Made by a program: the position numbers and the translations under genes. Positions 17,828 to 26,793 of a stretch of 64,000 nucleotides of DNA are shown piece after piece. The first letter of the stretch is position 1; every line of letters starts with the position of its first letter. Below the pieces are notes generated by a model. That model was given only the letters and a program-made list of their open reading frames with translations. It did not search any database and had not been told where the DNA came from. The DNA is taken from positions 277,315 through 341,314 of the forward strand of contig CAZPHB010000001.1 of the NCBI GenBank assembly GCA_964586595.1. Direction: 5' to 3'. The stretch is from REEB481 sp964586595 (GTDB lineage: Bacteria; Bacteroidota; Bacteroidia; NS11-12g; UBA955).

Positions 17828-18490
17828 CTATGCGTTGGGAGTTACGAATATTTTTTCTGCGGAAGCCAGACTGATAAAAATCTGTTTTTTGTTGATGAGC
17901 AGGGCCAGCAATGCGTCTGCCTTGATGAATTCCATGATTCTGCCTGTAGTTCCGGGAACAAGTCCCTGACGGGCTGCAAATTGCAGCCATTCCGTATCGC
18001 CATCGGCAACGCGCTGCACGGTAAAGGAAGCACCGTCTTCCAAGTCTGACATCGGAATTAAAGATTGTTGCACCTGAGGATCAGCTACAATAGGATCACC
18101 GTGAGGATCGTGGGTAGGATGTCCCAAAAAAGCGTCCAGCCGTTCGGCCAAACCTGCTTCAAATACATGTTCCAGTTGCTCGGCAATATCATGAACTTCA
18201 TGCCAGCCATAACCGAGCTTATCTACCAGAAACACTTCCCAGAGCCTGTGCAGCCGAATCAAATCAGTGGCTATGCCCAAGCCTTCATCTGTTAAAGTAA
18301 CGCCTTGGTAACGGCGGTAATAAATCAAATTCTTCCGCGACAAGCGCTGCAGCGTATCGGTAACTGTTGCAGGCGTGGCGTTTACTTCCTTGGCAAGTGC
18401 ACCGGTGCTGGCCAAAGATTCCTTCCCGTAACGATAACTCAACTTGTAAATCGCTTTCAGGTAGTTCTGCTCTGTGGAACTGATGGTCAT
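17828..18490 (-). CDS. DtxR/MntR family metal-dependent transcriptional repressor
   Basis: Metal-responsive repressor of 220 residues. The N-terminal winged helix has YLKAIYKLSYRYG, STGALAKEVNATPATVTDTL and KNLIYYRRYQGVTLTDEG. The dimerisation and metal-binding segment has LIRLHRLWEVFL and EVHDIAEQLEHV, giving the Glu/His ligands of this family. The C-terminus (DLEDGASFTVQRV, GLVPGTTGRIMEF) is the SH3-like/FeoA-type domain of the longer DtxR form. I prefer the ATG at 18490 over 18523: MTISSTEQNYLKAIY matches family starts, and the interval holds a perfect palindrome that suits an operator. It is first in an operon with the ZIP transporter. Confidence 0.88.
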   Translation of the reverse strand: MTISSTEQNYLKAIYKLSYRYGKESLASTGALAKEVNATPATVTDTLQRLSRKNLIYYRRYQGVTLTDEGLGIATDLIRLHRLWEVFLVDKLGYGWHEVHDIAEQLEHVFEAGLAERLDAFLGHPTHDPHGDPIVADPQVQQSLIPMSDLEDGASFTVQRVADGDTEWLQFAARQGLVPGTTGRIMEFIKADALLALLINKKQIFISLASAEKIFVTPNA

Positions 18491-18498
18491 TTTTGATG

Positions 18499-18510
18499 AG
18501 GTTGCAACCT
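18499..18510. promoter_or_regulatory. Palindromic candidate operator before the metal repressor
   Basis: AGGTTGCAACCT is a perfect 12-bp palindrome ending 8 nt upstream of the preferred repressor start. Its half sites AGGTT/AACCT match those of the classical DtxR/IdeR box, with a shorter centre. Autoregulation is inferred, not shown. Confidence 0.45.
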
Positions 18511-18553
18511 TTTTTTCGACCATGCTAAAATACGAAAATTACTTCAATTCTGA

Positions 18554-18561
18554 TAAATTTG
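18554..18561 (+). promoter_or_regulatory. Bacteroidota -7 box before the polytopic membrane protein
   Basis: TAAATTTG matches TANNTTTG and ends 4 nt before the ATG at 18566. No convincing -33 TTG is seen. Confidence 0.4.
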
Positions 18562-18565
18562 AGGC

Positions 18566-19852
18566 ATGGGGTCTGGCCTGAGCAATACACAGAAATGGGT
18601 TTGGATGCTGTTGTTCGGATTCCTGTTGTGGTTATCCTTTAACCGTAATTGGCGCTTTGGCAGATTTAACTACCACGATGAACTCTGGGCAGACAAAGCA
18701 GGTTACCACGTATTCCTTCCTGCAAGTTTTATTTACAACTGGGATGCACGTTTATTTCCACATGAAGTTGATTTAAAAACCGGAGGTGGTTTTCAATTGG
18801 ATGGGTGGCGCAATTCCATCAACACAAAATACCCTCCGGGCGCTGCCATCATGCGGCTGCCTTTCTTCCTCATGGCACATGCGTGGGCGAAGATAAGCGG
18901 CACTCCGGCAGATGGATTCACCATGCCCTATCATGCGGCCACCATCTTTTCAGGCGTGTTTTACGGGATGGCCGGTCTGTGGGTGTTGTGGCGTTTCCTT
19001 TTATACTATTTCAGAAAAAACATTGCCTGGTTGGGCATTATTGGCCTGATCACGGGAACAAACCTATGGTATTATGTGGTAGAAGAGCCGGGACTTTCCC
19101 ATGTGTACAGTTTCTTCCTGATGGCACTGTTGCTGTGGGAACTGAAACGCTTCAGCCTGTCGGAACAAAACCGACACTTGGCGCTGGCCGGGCTTTGTAC
19201 CGGAATGATCTTTTGTGTGCGCCCCCAAAACCTTTTATTGCTGCTTCCCATCCTGATCTGGTGGCTCTGGCAAAACCTTGAAGCGGTGAAACGCAAACCA
19301 AAAGCGCTCATGTGGGCTGCATCCCTGGCCATGCTCGCGGTGGCGCCTTTTTTGGCGTATCGAATGTATTTAAAAGCACACCAATTCATGCCTTACGGCG
19401 ATGAAGGATTCATTTACTGGAAATCACCACATGTGCTCAAGGTGCTTTTTTCACCCGAAAATGGCCTGTTTACAGGCAGTCCGTTTTTGCTGCCATTCAT
19501 CCCGATTTCCATTTGGTATGCCCTCAGGAATCAAGGCGCGTGGCGGTACATCAGTGCTTCCATTCTGTTGGTATTTATGGGAACCACCATCATGTACGGA
19601 TCGTGGTGGGCCTGGGGACTTGCCTGTGGTTTCGGGCATCGCGGATTTATAGAATTTTATCCGTTGATGGCCTGGATGATGTTACGCGGTTTTGCCGATG
19701 TTTGGCATCTGCCGAAGTTTCGCCTGGGCATCGGCCTTTTCGTGGTGCTGAGCGCCATCATCCTCTTGCCCTTAAGTTTCCATTGGCCTTATTGTATGGA
19801 AGGTCCATTTTGGAACTGGCAACGATGGTGGCAGATTTGGCGAGGATTATGA
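18566..19852 (+). CDS. Polytopic membrane protein, GT-C glycosyltransferase-like, function unknown
   Basis: Inner-membrane protein of 428 residues with about nine to ten hydrophobic helices. The N-terminal loop after the first helix carries YHDELWADKAGYHVFLPASF and, later, NTKYPPGAAIMRLPFFLMAH. The acidic residues and the KYPPG segment resemble the first extracytoplasmic loop of GT-C lipid-linked-sugar transferases and of Bacteroidota proteins annotated only as hypothetical membrane proteins. Further on are FCVRPQNLLLLLPILIWWLW and HRGFIEFYPLMAWMML. No enzyme activity can be assigned. It is a single gene, divergent from the metal repressor and convergent with miaE. Confidence 0.6.
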   Translation: MGSGLSNTQKWVWMLLFGFLLWLSFNRNWRFGRFNYHDELWADKAGYHVFLPASFIYNWDARLFPHEVDLKTGGGFQLDGWRNSINTKYPPGAAIMRLPFFLMAHAWAKISGTPADGFTMPYHAATIFSGVFYGMAGLWVLWRFLLYYFRKNIAWLGIIGLITGTNLWYYVVEEPGLSHVYSFFLMALLLWELKRFSLSEQNRHLALAGLCTGMIFCVRPQNLLLLLPILIWWLWQNLEAVKRKPKALMWAASLAMLAVAPFLAYRMYLKAHQFMPYGDEGFIYWKSPHVLKVLFSPENGLFTGSPFLLPFIPISIWYALRNQGAWRYISASILLVFMGTTIMYGSWWAWGLACGFGHRGFIEFYPLMAWMMLRGFADVWHLPKFRLGIGLFVVLSAIILLPLSFHWPYCMEGPFWNWQRWWQIWRGL

Positions 19853-19862
19853 ACGTGAATCC

Positions 19863-20444
19863 TCAATGAATGCGGTCACCGCGTAGTTCCATCCCCTGCA
19901 TGATTTGCGCCTCTCCCTGAAGAAATTCCTGCCAGCGTGCACGAACGCGCGCTTCAGGCAGGTATTTGCAGGCCAAATCCAGAAACATGCGGTAATGTCC
20001 TGCTTCACTCACCATAAACTCGTGGTAGAACGCCTTTAGGTCCGGGTCATCTACATGCAGCGATAAAAGTCGGAAGCGTTCGCAACTGCGGGCTTCAATC
20101 ATGGCACAAACCAATAAATCTTCCACCAGCAGTTCGTCGCGGCTTCCTCCTTTTTTCCGAAGTTTTTGCAATTCACTCACGTAGGAATCTTTTCGTGGTG
20201 TTCCTAAAGCAAATCCGCGCTTCTTAAGTTCTTTCAATACTTTGCGGAAATGCCCCCATTCTTCGGCAACTACCGCCGTAACCTCATCTACAACATCTGA
20301 CTTTTCCGGGAAACGGATGATCAGGGAAATACCTGTGCTCGCGGCCTTTTGCTCACAGTAAGCGTGATCGGTAAGGATTTCATCTATCTGTTTCTCAGCG
20401 ATGTTCACCCAGCGGGGGTCGGTGGCTAATTTAAGGCCCAACAT
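19863..20444 (-). CDS. miaE: tRNA-(ms2io6A)-hydroxylase MiaE-like
   Basis: Diiron tRNA hydroxylase of the MiaE family, 193 residues, acting on 2-methylthio-N6-isopentenyladenosine at tRNA position 37. The four-helix-bundle iron ligands are visible in DHAYCEQKAAS, VVAEEWGHFRKVL, MIEARSCERFRLL and FMVSEAGHYRMFL, giving the E, ExxH, E and ExxH pattern. PRKDSYVSEL is also typical. Bacteroidota proteins of this group are widespread, and the precise substrate may differ from that of the Salmonella enzyme. It is the last gene of the fabG-tatC-rpiB-GH3-miaE run, 24 nt after GH3. Confidence 0.85.
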   Translation of the reverse strand: MLGLKLATDPRWVNIAEKQIDEILTDHAYCEQKAASTGISLIIRFPEKSDVVDEVTAVVAEEWGHFRKVLKELKKRGFALGTPRKDSYVSELQKLRKKGGSRDELLVEDLLVCAMIEARSCERFRLLSLHVDDPDLKAFYHEFMVSEAGHYRMFLDLACKYLPEARVRARWQEFLQGEAQIMQGMELRGDRIH

Positions 20445-20468
20445 ATCGCGCGAAATTAAAACAGCGGT

Positions 20469-21962
20469 TTACAGGTGTGCCAACAAATCATCCGCAATTT
20501 TGCGGTCGTTGCTCAGCCTGGGAACTTTATTCTGTCCGCCCAGTTTTCCTTGCCTTTTCATGTAGCTGATGAATGCATCTTTCGGCAACATGGTTAGCTT
20601 TAGGGGTTTAAGTATGGCCCCGTCAATCAGGTCGCGGTAATAGATATTCTGTTCCTGCATGGCCTGATCCAAAGTTCGGGTAAAAGCCCCCGCATCATCC
20701 GGAAGGACATCAAAGGCAACCAGCCATTCATGGTATGGAGGACCTGATTCAGGATTTACTTGAGGTGCAACGGTAAACTCTACGGTAGTAGCCCGGTGTG
20801 CGGCGCAGGCTTTGGACATGGCACGCTCCACTTCTTCTCCTATCACATGTTCGCCAAATGCCGAAATGAAGTGCTTGATGCGTCCGGTAACGACAATCTT
20901 GTATGGATTCTTGGAAACAAACTTCACCGTATCTCCAATGCTATACCCCCAAAGTCCGGCATTGGTATTCATCACCACAGCATAATTTACCCCAAGTTCC
21001 ACATCTTCAATACCCAAACGAATGGGCTGGGCGGAGAAATATTCCGATACCGGAACAAATTCGTAGTAAATACCACCGGCCAGCAACATCAACAGGGCCG
21101 CATCAGACTGACGATCCTGAAATGCAATGAATCCTTCACTGGCAGGATATGTTTCAATGGTAGCAATGGATTTCCCCACGGTTTGAAACATCTTTTCGCG
21201 GTACGGTTCAAAATTTACACCGCCGTAAACCATTAATTCAAAATGAGGAAAAAGGTCTTGAATATGTTCTTTGCCGCTCAGCTGCAGCAGCCTGTCAAAA
21301 TACATCTGAACCCAGGGCGGAATACCGCTGATCAGGCTCATGGGCTGATGAATGGTTTCGCGGGCAATGCGATCTACCTTTTCTTCCCAGTCTTCTATGC
21401 AATTGGTTTCCCAGGAAGGCATTTGGCTGCGCCTCAGGTACGCAGGAACGTGGTGGTTTACAATGCCGCTCAGCCGACCGCTCAGCATGCCGTTCTTATC
21501 TTCCAAAACGGGGCTGCCACTCAAAAAAATCAAGCTTCCGTCCAGCCATGAAGCCCTACCGGTTTCTGCGATATAACACAACAGGGCATTGCGTGCACTG
21601 CTGATGTGAAAGGGCATGCTTTCTTTGGTGATGGGAATGTACTTCACCCCGGAGGTGGTGCCCGATGTTTTGGCCAGATACAAGGGTTTCCCTGGCCAAA
21701 GTACGTCTGGATTTCCTGCAAGAACATGTTCTACCCAGGGCCTCAATCCTTCGTAATCGCGCATGGGTATCTGTCTGCTGAATTCAGCGGCCTTGATGTT
21801 TGGGGTGATGCCGTGCTCCCGACCAAAGGCGGTTTTTGACAATTGCACTTTCAAGGCATCAAACTGCCTGCGCTGTGCGGCAATGCCGTCGGCACTCCAG
21901 CGGTCAATCTGCCTGCGCACAACCGATGCCAGCGGCTTCGCCAGTATTGACTTCAATCCCAT
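20469..21962 (-). CDS. GH3-family acyl-adenylating enzyme
   Basis: Protein of 497 residues homologous to plant GH3 acyl acid-amido synthetases (ANL-type adenylating enzymes). Nucleotide-binding motifs are KTSGTTSGVKYIPITKESM at about 105-123 and, further on, VNYAVVMNTNAGLWGYSIGD and FVSKNPYKIVVTGRIKHF. The C-terminal cap has AFGEHVIGEEVERAM. Plant GH3 enzymes join hormones such as auxin to amino acids. In bacteria the acyl substrate is generally unknown, so I assign only the enzyme class. It begins 3 nt after rpiB in the same operon. Confidence 0.88.
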   Translation of the reverse strand: MGLKSILAKPLASVVRRQIDRWSADGIAAQRRQFDALKVQLSKTAFGREHGITPNIKAAEFSRQIPMRDYEGLRPWVEHVLAGNPDVLWPGKPLYLAKTSGTTSGVKYIPITKESMPFHISSARNALLCYIAETGRASWLDGSLIFLSGSPVLEDKNGMLSGRLSGIVNHHVPAYLRRSQMPSWETNCIEDWEEKVDRIARETIHQPMSLISGIPPWVQMYFDRLLQLSGKEHIQDLFPHFELMVYGGVNFEPYREKMFQTVGKSIATIETYPASEGFIAFQDRQSDAALLMLLAGGIYYEFVPVSEYFSAQPIRLGIEDVELGVNYAVVMNTNAGLWGYSIGDTVKFVSKNPYKIVVTGRIKHFISAFGEHVIGEEVERAMSKACAAHRATTVEFTVAPQVNPESGPPYHEWLVAFDVLPDDAGAFTRTLDQAMQEQNIYYRDLIDGAILKPLKLTMLPKDAFISYMKRQGKLGGQNKVPRLSNDRKIADDLLAHL

Positions 21963-21965
21963 AGA

Positions 21966-22406
21966 TCAGAGGTTTATTTTGGCTACACGCCGGTCGTGCC
22001 GTCCACCTTCAAAAGAAGCATCCAACCAGGCCTGTACAATTTTCCTGGCGGCAGGCTTGGTCACATATCGCGCGGGGATGCACAAAATATTGGCGTCGTT
22101 GTGCTGCCTGGCCAAAGCGGCAATCTCTTCCTTCCAGCACAAAGCTGCCCGAATGCCTGCATGCTTGTTGGCGGCCATACAAACCCCGTTGCCGCTGCCA
22201 CAAATCAGGATTCCCAATTGATTCTCTCCGGTACTTACACTTAGGGCAACGGCATGCGCATAATCAGGATAATCCACGCTGTCGGCAGAATCCGGACCAA
22301 AGTCTTGGGGCTCATGACCCAATTCCAGCAAAAAAGCCAGGAGTTCATTTTTTAACGTGAATCCGGCGTGGTCGGCGCCAACGGCAATGGTATATGATGC
22401 GCTCAT
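21966..22406 (-). CDS. rpiB: Ribose 5-phosphate isomerase B
   Basis: Cytosolic isomerase of 146 residues interconverting ribose 5-phosphate and ribulose 5-phosphate in the pentose phosphate pathway. Signature elements are VGADHAGFTLKN near the N-terminus (D11, H12), DYPDYAHAVA, and the active-site strand LGILICGSGNGVCMAANKHA, with catalytic-base Cys69. HNDANILCIPARYV and EGGRHDRRVAKI complete the family pattern. Length is typical. It lies 5 nt after tatC and 3 nt before GH3. Confidence 0.95.
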   Translation of the reverse strand: MSASYTIAVGADHAGFTLKNELLAFLLELGHEPQDFGPDSADSVDYPDYAHAVALSVSTGENQLGILICGSGNGVCMAANKHAGIRAALCWKEEIAALARQHNDANILCIPARYVTKPAARKIVQAWLDASFEGGRHDRRVAKINL

Positions 22407-22411
22407 GATGG

Positions 22412-23251
22412 TTATGAATCTTTTTGTTCAGTACGCGAGGCAATGAGGATGCCAATTTCGTATAAACTATACAAAGGCAGCGCAAGTATCAGCTGGCTGA
22501 GCATGTCGGGGGAAGGTGTGGCCACGGCAGCAATGATGAAGATGATGACCACCGCATAGCGCCTGTTCTTCCTGAGGAAGGAGGCGGTGAGGATTCCCAC
22601 CCTGGCCAAAACATACATCAGCACCGGAAGTTCAAAAACAAGTCCGGTAGCCAGACACAGAAAACTCACATAGTTTACTGCATTCTGCATGGTAACGATG
22701 TTCTGAACTTCATCGCTGATGCTGAAGGTGGCAAAGAAATTCACCGAAATGGGCACCAAAATGAAATAGCTGAACAGGACACCTGTGAAAAACAGCAGCG
22801 CTACGAAGAACACTGTGCCACGGGTTTTCTTTACTTCTTTATCGCTGAGGGCAGGTCTGATAAACTTCCAAAGTTCCCAGATGATGAAAGGGAATGCGAG
22901 TACCAATCCTGCGATGAAGGCAATTTTAAAGGCCGCCACAAATTGTCCCTGCAGCTGTAGGTTTTGGATTTGAATCACCGGAGGAACCAGGCACATGCGA
23001 TCGTCGCCAAAGGTGTTTATACTTAAATCGCAGAGGAAACGATAGGTCAGGAAGCTGCCTTTGAACGGGGCAAAAATGACACCACTTACCAACTCTTTGA
23101 TGTAAACGAACGCGAGGATGAATCCTACAGATATGGCTGCAAATGACCTGATGATGTGCCGGCGCAATTCATCCACATGGTCAAAAAATGACATGTTGCG
23201 TTCATGGGGAAATTCGGCCTGTGGATCGGCTTCTTCCTGATCTAAGGGCAT
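22412..23251 (-). CDS. tatC: Sec-independent protein translocase TatC
   Basis: Multispanning inner-membrane core of the twin-arginine translocase, 279 residues, which recognises folded Tat substrates. The conserved cytoplasmic N-terminal motif appears as FFDHVDELRRHIIRS. The second conserved region is AFPFIIWELWKFIRPALSDK, with the Glu needed for signal-peptide binding. The C-terminal region TPSPDMLSQLILALPLYSLY is also diagnostic. Six helices can be drawn. A long insert with FLCDLSINTFGDDRMC in the first periplasmic loop is larger than in E. coli TatC, as is usual in Bacteroidota. tatA is not in the window. It follows fabG by 9 nt. Confidence 0.95.
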   Translation of the reverse strand: MPLDQEEADPQAEFPHERNMSFFDHVDELRRHIIRSFAAISVGFILAFVYIKELVSGVIFAPFKGSFLTYRFLCDLSINTFGDDRMCLVPPVIQIQNLQLQGQFVAAFKIAFIAGLVLAFPFIIWELWKFIRPALSDKEVKKTRGTVFFVALLFFTGVLFSYFILVPISVNFFATFSISDEVQNIVTMQNAVNYVSFLCLATGLVFELPVLMYVLARVGILTASFLRKNRRYAVVIIFIIAAVATPSPDMLSQLILALPLYSLYEIGILIASRTEQKDS

Positions 23252-23260
23252 AACAGATGC

Positions 23261-24010
23261 TTATTTCATCAACATTCCGCCACAAACCGAAATGGTTTGA
23301 CCGGTAACATAGGCGCTCAATTCACTGGCCAGAAATACACACACGTTGGCAACATCTTCAGGTGTGCCGCCGCGCTTCAATGGAATATCTTCAATCCACG
23401 ACTTCTTCACCGCCTCATCAAGCTTTTCCGTCATTTCCGTTTCAATAAAACCGGGTGCAACCACATTACAGCGGATGTTTCTGGAACCCAATTCCTGAGC
23501 CACACTTTTTGAAAACCCGATCAATCCTGCTTTGGAAGCGGCATAGTTGGCCTGACCGGCATTGCCATCCACACCCACTACCGAAGACATGTTGATGATG
23601 GACCCCGAGCGATTTCCCAGAAAATGCCGGAGGAAAGCTTTGGTAAGGTTGAATGCCGATTTCAGGTTGGTGTTGATGACTTCATCCCACTGCTCTTCGG
23701 TCATGCGCATCAACAAATTATCGCGTGTTACACCGGCATTATTCACCAGGATGTCAACTTTGCCGAACGCTGCGATTACGGCAGCGGCAAGTTCTTCGGA
23801 GGCTTTAAAATCGGCCGCATCAGATTTCCAGGCTTTCACCTGTACACCAAAGCGATCAGACAACTCGGTGCATAAAGCAGTTGCAGCGGCATCAGATGAG
23901 GCGTAGGTAAAAGCAATGTTTGCACCCTCAGCGGCGAAGCGCTGGGCAATCCCTTTACCAATACCGCGGGTGGCTCCCGTAATCAGCGCAGTCTTCCCTT
24001 GTAACAACAT
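23261..24010 (-). CDS. fabG: 3-oxoacyl-ACP reductase FabG
   Basis: NADPH-dependent short-chain dehydrogenase of 249 residues, reducing 3-oxoacyl-ACP in fatty acid elongation. Seen are the cofactor-binding TGATRGIGKGIA, the NNAG motif (VDILVNNAGVTRDNLLMRM) and the catalytic triad S143, Y156, K160 (MSSVVGVDGNAGQANYAASK). EDIPLKRGGTPEDVANV and YVTGQTISVCGGMLM close the protein. I start at the ATG at 24010; the longer frame to 24049 lacks homology, and the promoter sits just upstream of 24010. It is the first gene of the five-gene minus-strand operon. Confidence 0.93.
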   Translation of the reverse strand: MLLQGKTALITGATRGIGKGIAQRFAAEGANIAFTYASSDAAATALCTELSDRFGVQVKAWKSDAADFKASEELAAAVIAAFGKVDILVNNAGVTRDNLLMRMTEEQWDEVINTNLKSAFNLTKAFLRHFLGNRSGSIINMSSVVGVDGNAGQANYAASKAGLIGFSKSVAQELGSRNIRCNVVAPGFIETEMTEKLDEAVKKSWIEDIPLKRGGTPEDVANVCVFLASELSAYVTGQTISVCGGMLMK

Positions 24011-24017
24011 GACCCGG

Positions 24018-24049
24018 CAAATATAATCTGCTGAGTGAACCCTGAACAA
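24018..24049 (-). promoter_or_regulatory. Promoter of the fabG-tatC-rpiB-GH3-miaE operon
   Basis: On the minus strand a -33 TTG (24049-24047) is followed after 21 nt by TATATTTG (24025-24018), an exact TANNTTTG match. The box ends 7 nt before the fabG ATG. Confidence 0.6.
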
Positions 24050-24070
24050 CTACTGTTTGCGTTACATGCG

Positions 24071-24097
24071 TAAGCCCCGGCACAAGGCCGGGGCTTA
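24071..24097 (-). terminator. Hairpin downstream of the T9SS cargo gene
   Basis: An 11-bp perfect GC-rich stem (TAAGCCCCGGC with its complement) closes a 5-nt loop. It follows the stop of the gene ending at 24131 and precedes the fabG promoter. There is no T-run, so it is a terminator-like structure or a transcript end stabiliser. Confidence 0.6.
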
Positions 24098-24130
24098 TCT
24101 GCAACATAAAACAACATAAAATAATCGAAA

Positions 24131-26641
24131 TTAGTAGGTCTTGCTGATGCGCTGCGTCATGCTGTTGATGCCATCTGAAAAGCGCACCAGATAGATCCCT
24201 GAACTCCAGGAAGAACAGTCAATCCATTGGGTGCTTTGCGCGTCTCCGGAAAACAACACCCTGCCATTCAGGTCGGTCACGCTGACAATTCCGCCGGAAA
24301 CATGTTCCATGCTGATGGCAAAGCGATTTTGCGCCGGATTGGGATATACGCGCATCTGGGGAAGTGCTGCCACAGCGCTGGATTCTGTTTGTGGCAGGTA
24401 GGAACTGGTTTGAACTTCACGGCCACTGATGCCATCCTGAATCAATACCATTGGTGCTGCATTGTCTGCACCCAGCGTAAAATAGCGTGTAGAAGAAGTG
24501 GTGCCGGTGGTGCTGGTTACCAAACCGCCGGATGCTCCGGTTGCAGGGCCTAGGTCGTTCCAGCCGCTGCCATCATTACCGGCAACACGTATATCGGAGG
24601 CTGCCCAACCGCCGGGAGCATTGGTTGTAGGCAAAGAAACCTGATAGGCAGTAGCCCCTGCAACCCTGTCCACCTGCCAGTATTCTGTGGTTGACACAAC
24701 ATCAAGGGGTGCGTTCACAGTATTTGTTCCGGAATAGCCGCTGTTGAAATATTCCATGGTATAGGTATTTCCGGCGGTGTTGTTTCTGATGTACAAAGGA
24801 TTGTAGGCACTGCCTTTGCCCAATGGAATCATCACATTTGCAGGCCAGGTGGCGCCGCCATGAGCTACCGTAACCGGACCGTTGATGTATGAAGCAGCGC
24901 TTCCACCGTAAATCATGTTTGGAAGGGTGATGTTCATGATGTAACCGGTGGTATTCAGGATGCCCCCATCAAACCGCATCAAGCGCGCATCCATGTCTGA
25001 TGCAAGGGTTACTGAACCGGATGTTTTATTCAGTTCTACCCATTGACTGTAGGCATTCTTGGCCGCGCTGCTCAAGGTAACAACCTGGTGATTTCCACCT
25101 TTAAACACCAATTTACCGGTGAACTTTGAGGCCGCATTGGCTGTAGTTTCCAATGACTCCAGATTGCCTTCCAGGAATACCTGAACATTGGCAAGGTATG
25201 CATCGGCACTGGTAATTTTCAGGTTGCCTTTGATGTACATTACATCTGCCACCGAGGACCAATTTAGCGTACCCTGAACACCGCCATTGGTAACTGTGAT
25301 GATTACTTCATTGAAATAAACAGTGTCGCCATTGTGTGTGAAGGTCAGTCGGTTGCCCGTTCCATCCAGAACCAAAACCCCATTCTGCGCATTGAAAGAA
25401 TTTGAATTTGCAAAATCCCAACATCCGGCAAAAAACAGCGTATCGTCGTCAGGGGCAATCAGTTGGCCATCACTGAGCACGTGTAAACCGCTGGAAACAC
25501 TGGCTCTTACACGCGCGTTTCCTGAGCCATTGAACATAAATCGACCTCTTACAATGTGCATGGTTTCTCCCGGAGCGCCTAAATCCTGCACACAACACAT
25601 CAAAACGGTATCCAAGGCATTATCTTTTTGCACCAGAACATTGTAATTGCCTGTCAATAGGGATTTGTGGAAGAAACGACCCAGGCCGGAACCCAGGAAT
25701 GCAAGGGTAATATGTCCCGAATTGCTGAATGAATGCAAGGGCAGGTTATTGGCCATGGTTGTTTCAACAAGAATGGAGTCGCCACCGGCAATCCAGTCGT
25801 TCACCGACCATCCGGTAAAAGATGCTTCCATAATGGAAAGTCGATTTATGGCATAGATACGATCATTGGTAGCCAGGTTGGAATACAAATGCGCAGGTGC
25901 TGTAGTGTCGCCGGCTCCATCTCTTTTTTTGTCAATTTCCACATTCCAAAAGGTCATGAGGGAATTGTTGGTGTTGATGGTTCCGCTTCCATCGCCACAA
26001 AAGCGCACCAAACCTTTGGAATGCATGTACAAACCGAGGGCTCTTCTGGTAAGGTCTCCCCTGATATACACAATACCGGCTCGGGGAATGTGCGTTTGCT
26101 GGTAACCATTGGGCGCGGTAAACTTGGCGAAATTGTTCAGGGTAAGGTTTTGTATGTCCGCATAACCCTTGGCAAATACTGAAAATGCGCTGTTGTTCAT
26201 GATCATGGTTCCTGTGATCAGGGCTGTCTTCACACTGAGGTAGGCATTGTAGCCCATGAGCATGTCATTGGCCTGAAACAATCCATTGGTATCATTTCCA
26301 ATAATCATCCCTCCTTGCATCACCAGGTTGCGCATCTGCATGGATGCGGTTCCCTGAACAAAAATTCTTCCACTCCAGGGGCCAAGCACATTGAAATCAC
26401 GAACATGAATAGGCGACGGTATGTAACACCATTTGATCGATGTACCGTCAAATTGCACGTCATCATCACAATCGGGAATACCATCCGGACTCCAATTGGC
26501 GGCGTTATTCCAACTGTTGTTGGCCCCACCACCATCCCATACATACAAATTGTTGATGCCATCGCCGCAGGGTTGCGCATGGACCATCATTGTTGCGGCG
26601 CAAAAAACACCGCAGGCTAACGTACTTAGTAGTTTCTTCAT
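24131..26641 (-). CDS. Large secreted protein with T9SS type A sorting domain
   Basis: Secreted protein of 836 residues. The signal peptide (MKKLLSTLACGVFCAATMM, cleaved near VHAQ) is followed by a segment WDGGGANNSWNNAANWSP typical of the starts of Bacteroidota surface proteins. About 500 residues rich in short beta repeats follow (LTLNNFAKF, YIKGDLKITSADAYL, VFLEGNLESLETT), suggesting a beta-helix-like stalk. The last 80 residues are a T9SS type A sorting domain: MRVYPNPAQNRFAIS, VSVTDLNGRVLFSG, and SGIYLVRFSDG near the end. It is therefore predicted to cross the outer membrane by T9SS and be surface-bound or released. The ATG at 26641 starts the signal peptide. No binding function can be named. 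Confidence 0.82.
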   Translation of the reverse strand: MKKLLSTLACGVFCAATMMVHAQPCGDGINNLYVWDGGGANNSWNNAANWSPDGIPDCDDDVQFDGTSIKWCYIPSPIHVRDFNVLGPWSGRIFVQGTASMQMRNLVMQGGMIIGNDTNGLFQANDMLMGYNAYLSVKTALITGTMIMNNSAFSVFAKGYADIQNLTLNNFAKFTAPNGYQQTHIPRAGIVYIRGDLTRRALGLYMHSKGLVRFCGDGSGTINTNNSLMTFWNVEIDKKRDGAGDTTAPAHLYSNLATNDRIYAINRLSIMEASFTGWSVNDWIAGGDSILVETTMANNLPLHSFSNSGHITLAFLGSGLGRFFHKSLLTGNYNVLVQKDNALDTVLMCCVQDLGAPGETMHIVRGRFMFNGSGNARVRASVSSGLHVLSDGQLIAPDDDTLFFAGCWDFANSNSFNAQNGVLVLDGTGNRLTFTHNGDTVYFNEVIITVTNGGVQGTLNWSSVADVMYIKGNLKITSADAYLANVQVFLEGNLESLETTANAASKFTGKLVFKGGNHQVVTLSSAAKNAYSQWVELNKTSGSVTLASDMDARLMRFDGGILNTTGYIMNITLPNMIYGGSAASYINGPVTVAHGGATWPANVMIPLGKGSAYNPLYIRNNTAGNTYTMEYFNSGYSGTNTVNAPLDVVSTTEYWQVDRVAGATAYQVSLPTTNAPGGWAASDIRVAGNDGSGWNDLGPATGASGGLVTSTTGTTSSTRYFTLGADNAAPMVLIQDGISGREVQTSSYLPQTESSAVAALPQMRVYPNPAQNRFAISMEHVSGGIVSVTDLNGRVLFSGDAQSTQWIDCSSWSSGIYLVRFSDGINSMTQRISKTY

Positions 26642-26766
26642 AACATAATAGGTTGAACTGTGCTGCAAACCTATTTGCGGCACCACCCGGCCCATGGCCA
26701 GATTCCATGAATGTATTTCACCAATGCACAGAATGCAGTTGTTGTGCTGCATGACCGGAAGCCCGA

Positions 26767-26774
26767 TATATTTG
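26767..26774 (+). promoter_or_regulatory. Bacteroidota -7 box for rarA
   Basis: TATATTTG matches TANNTTTG exactly, 19 nt before the rarA ATG. A TTG at 26742-26744 lies 22 nt upstream, slightly beyond the usual spacing. Confidence 0.5.
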
Positions 26775-26793
26775 AGCGTAAAATCCACAGCAC

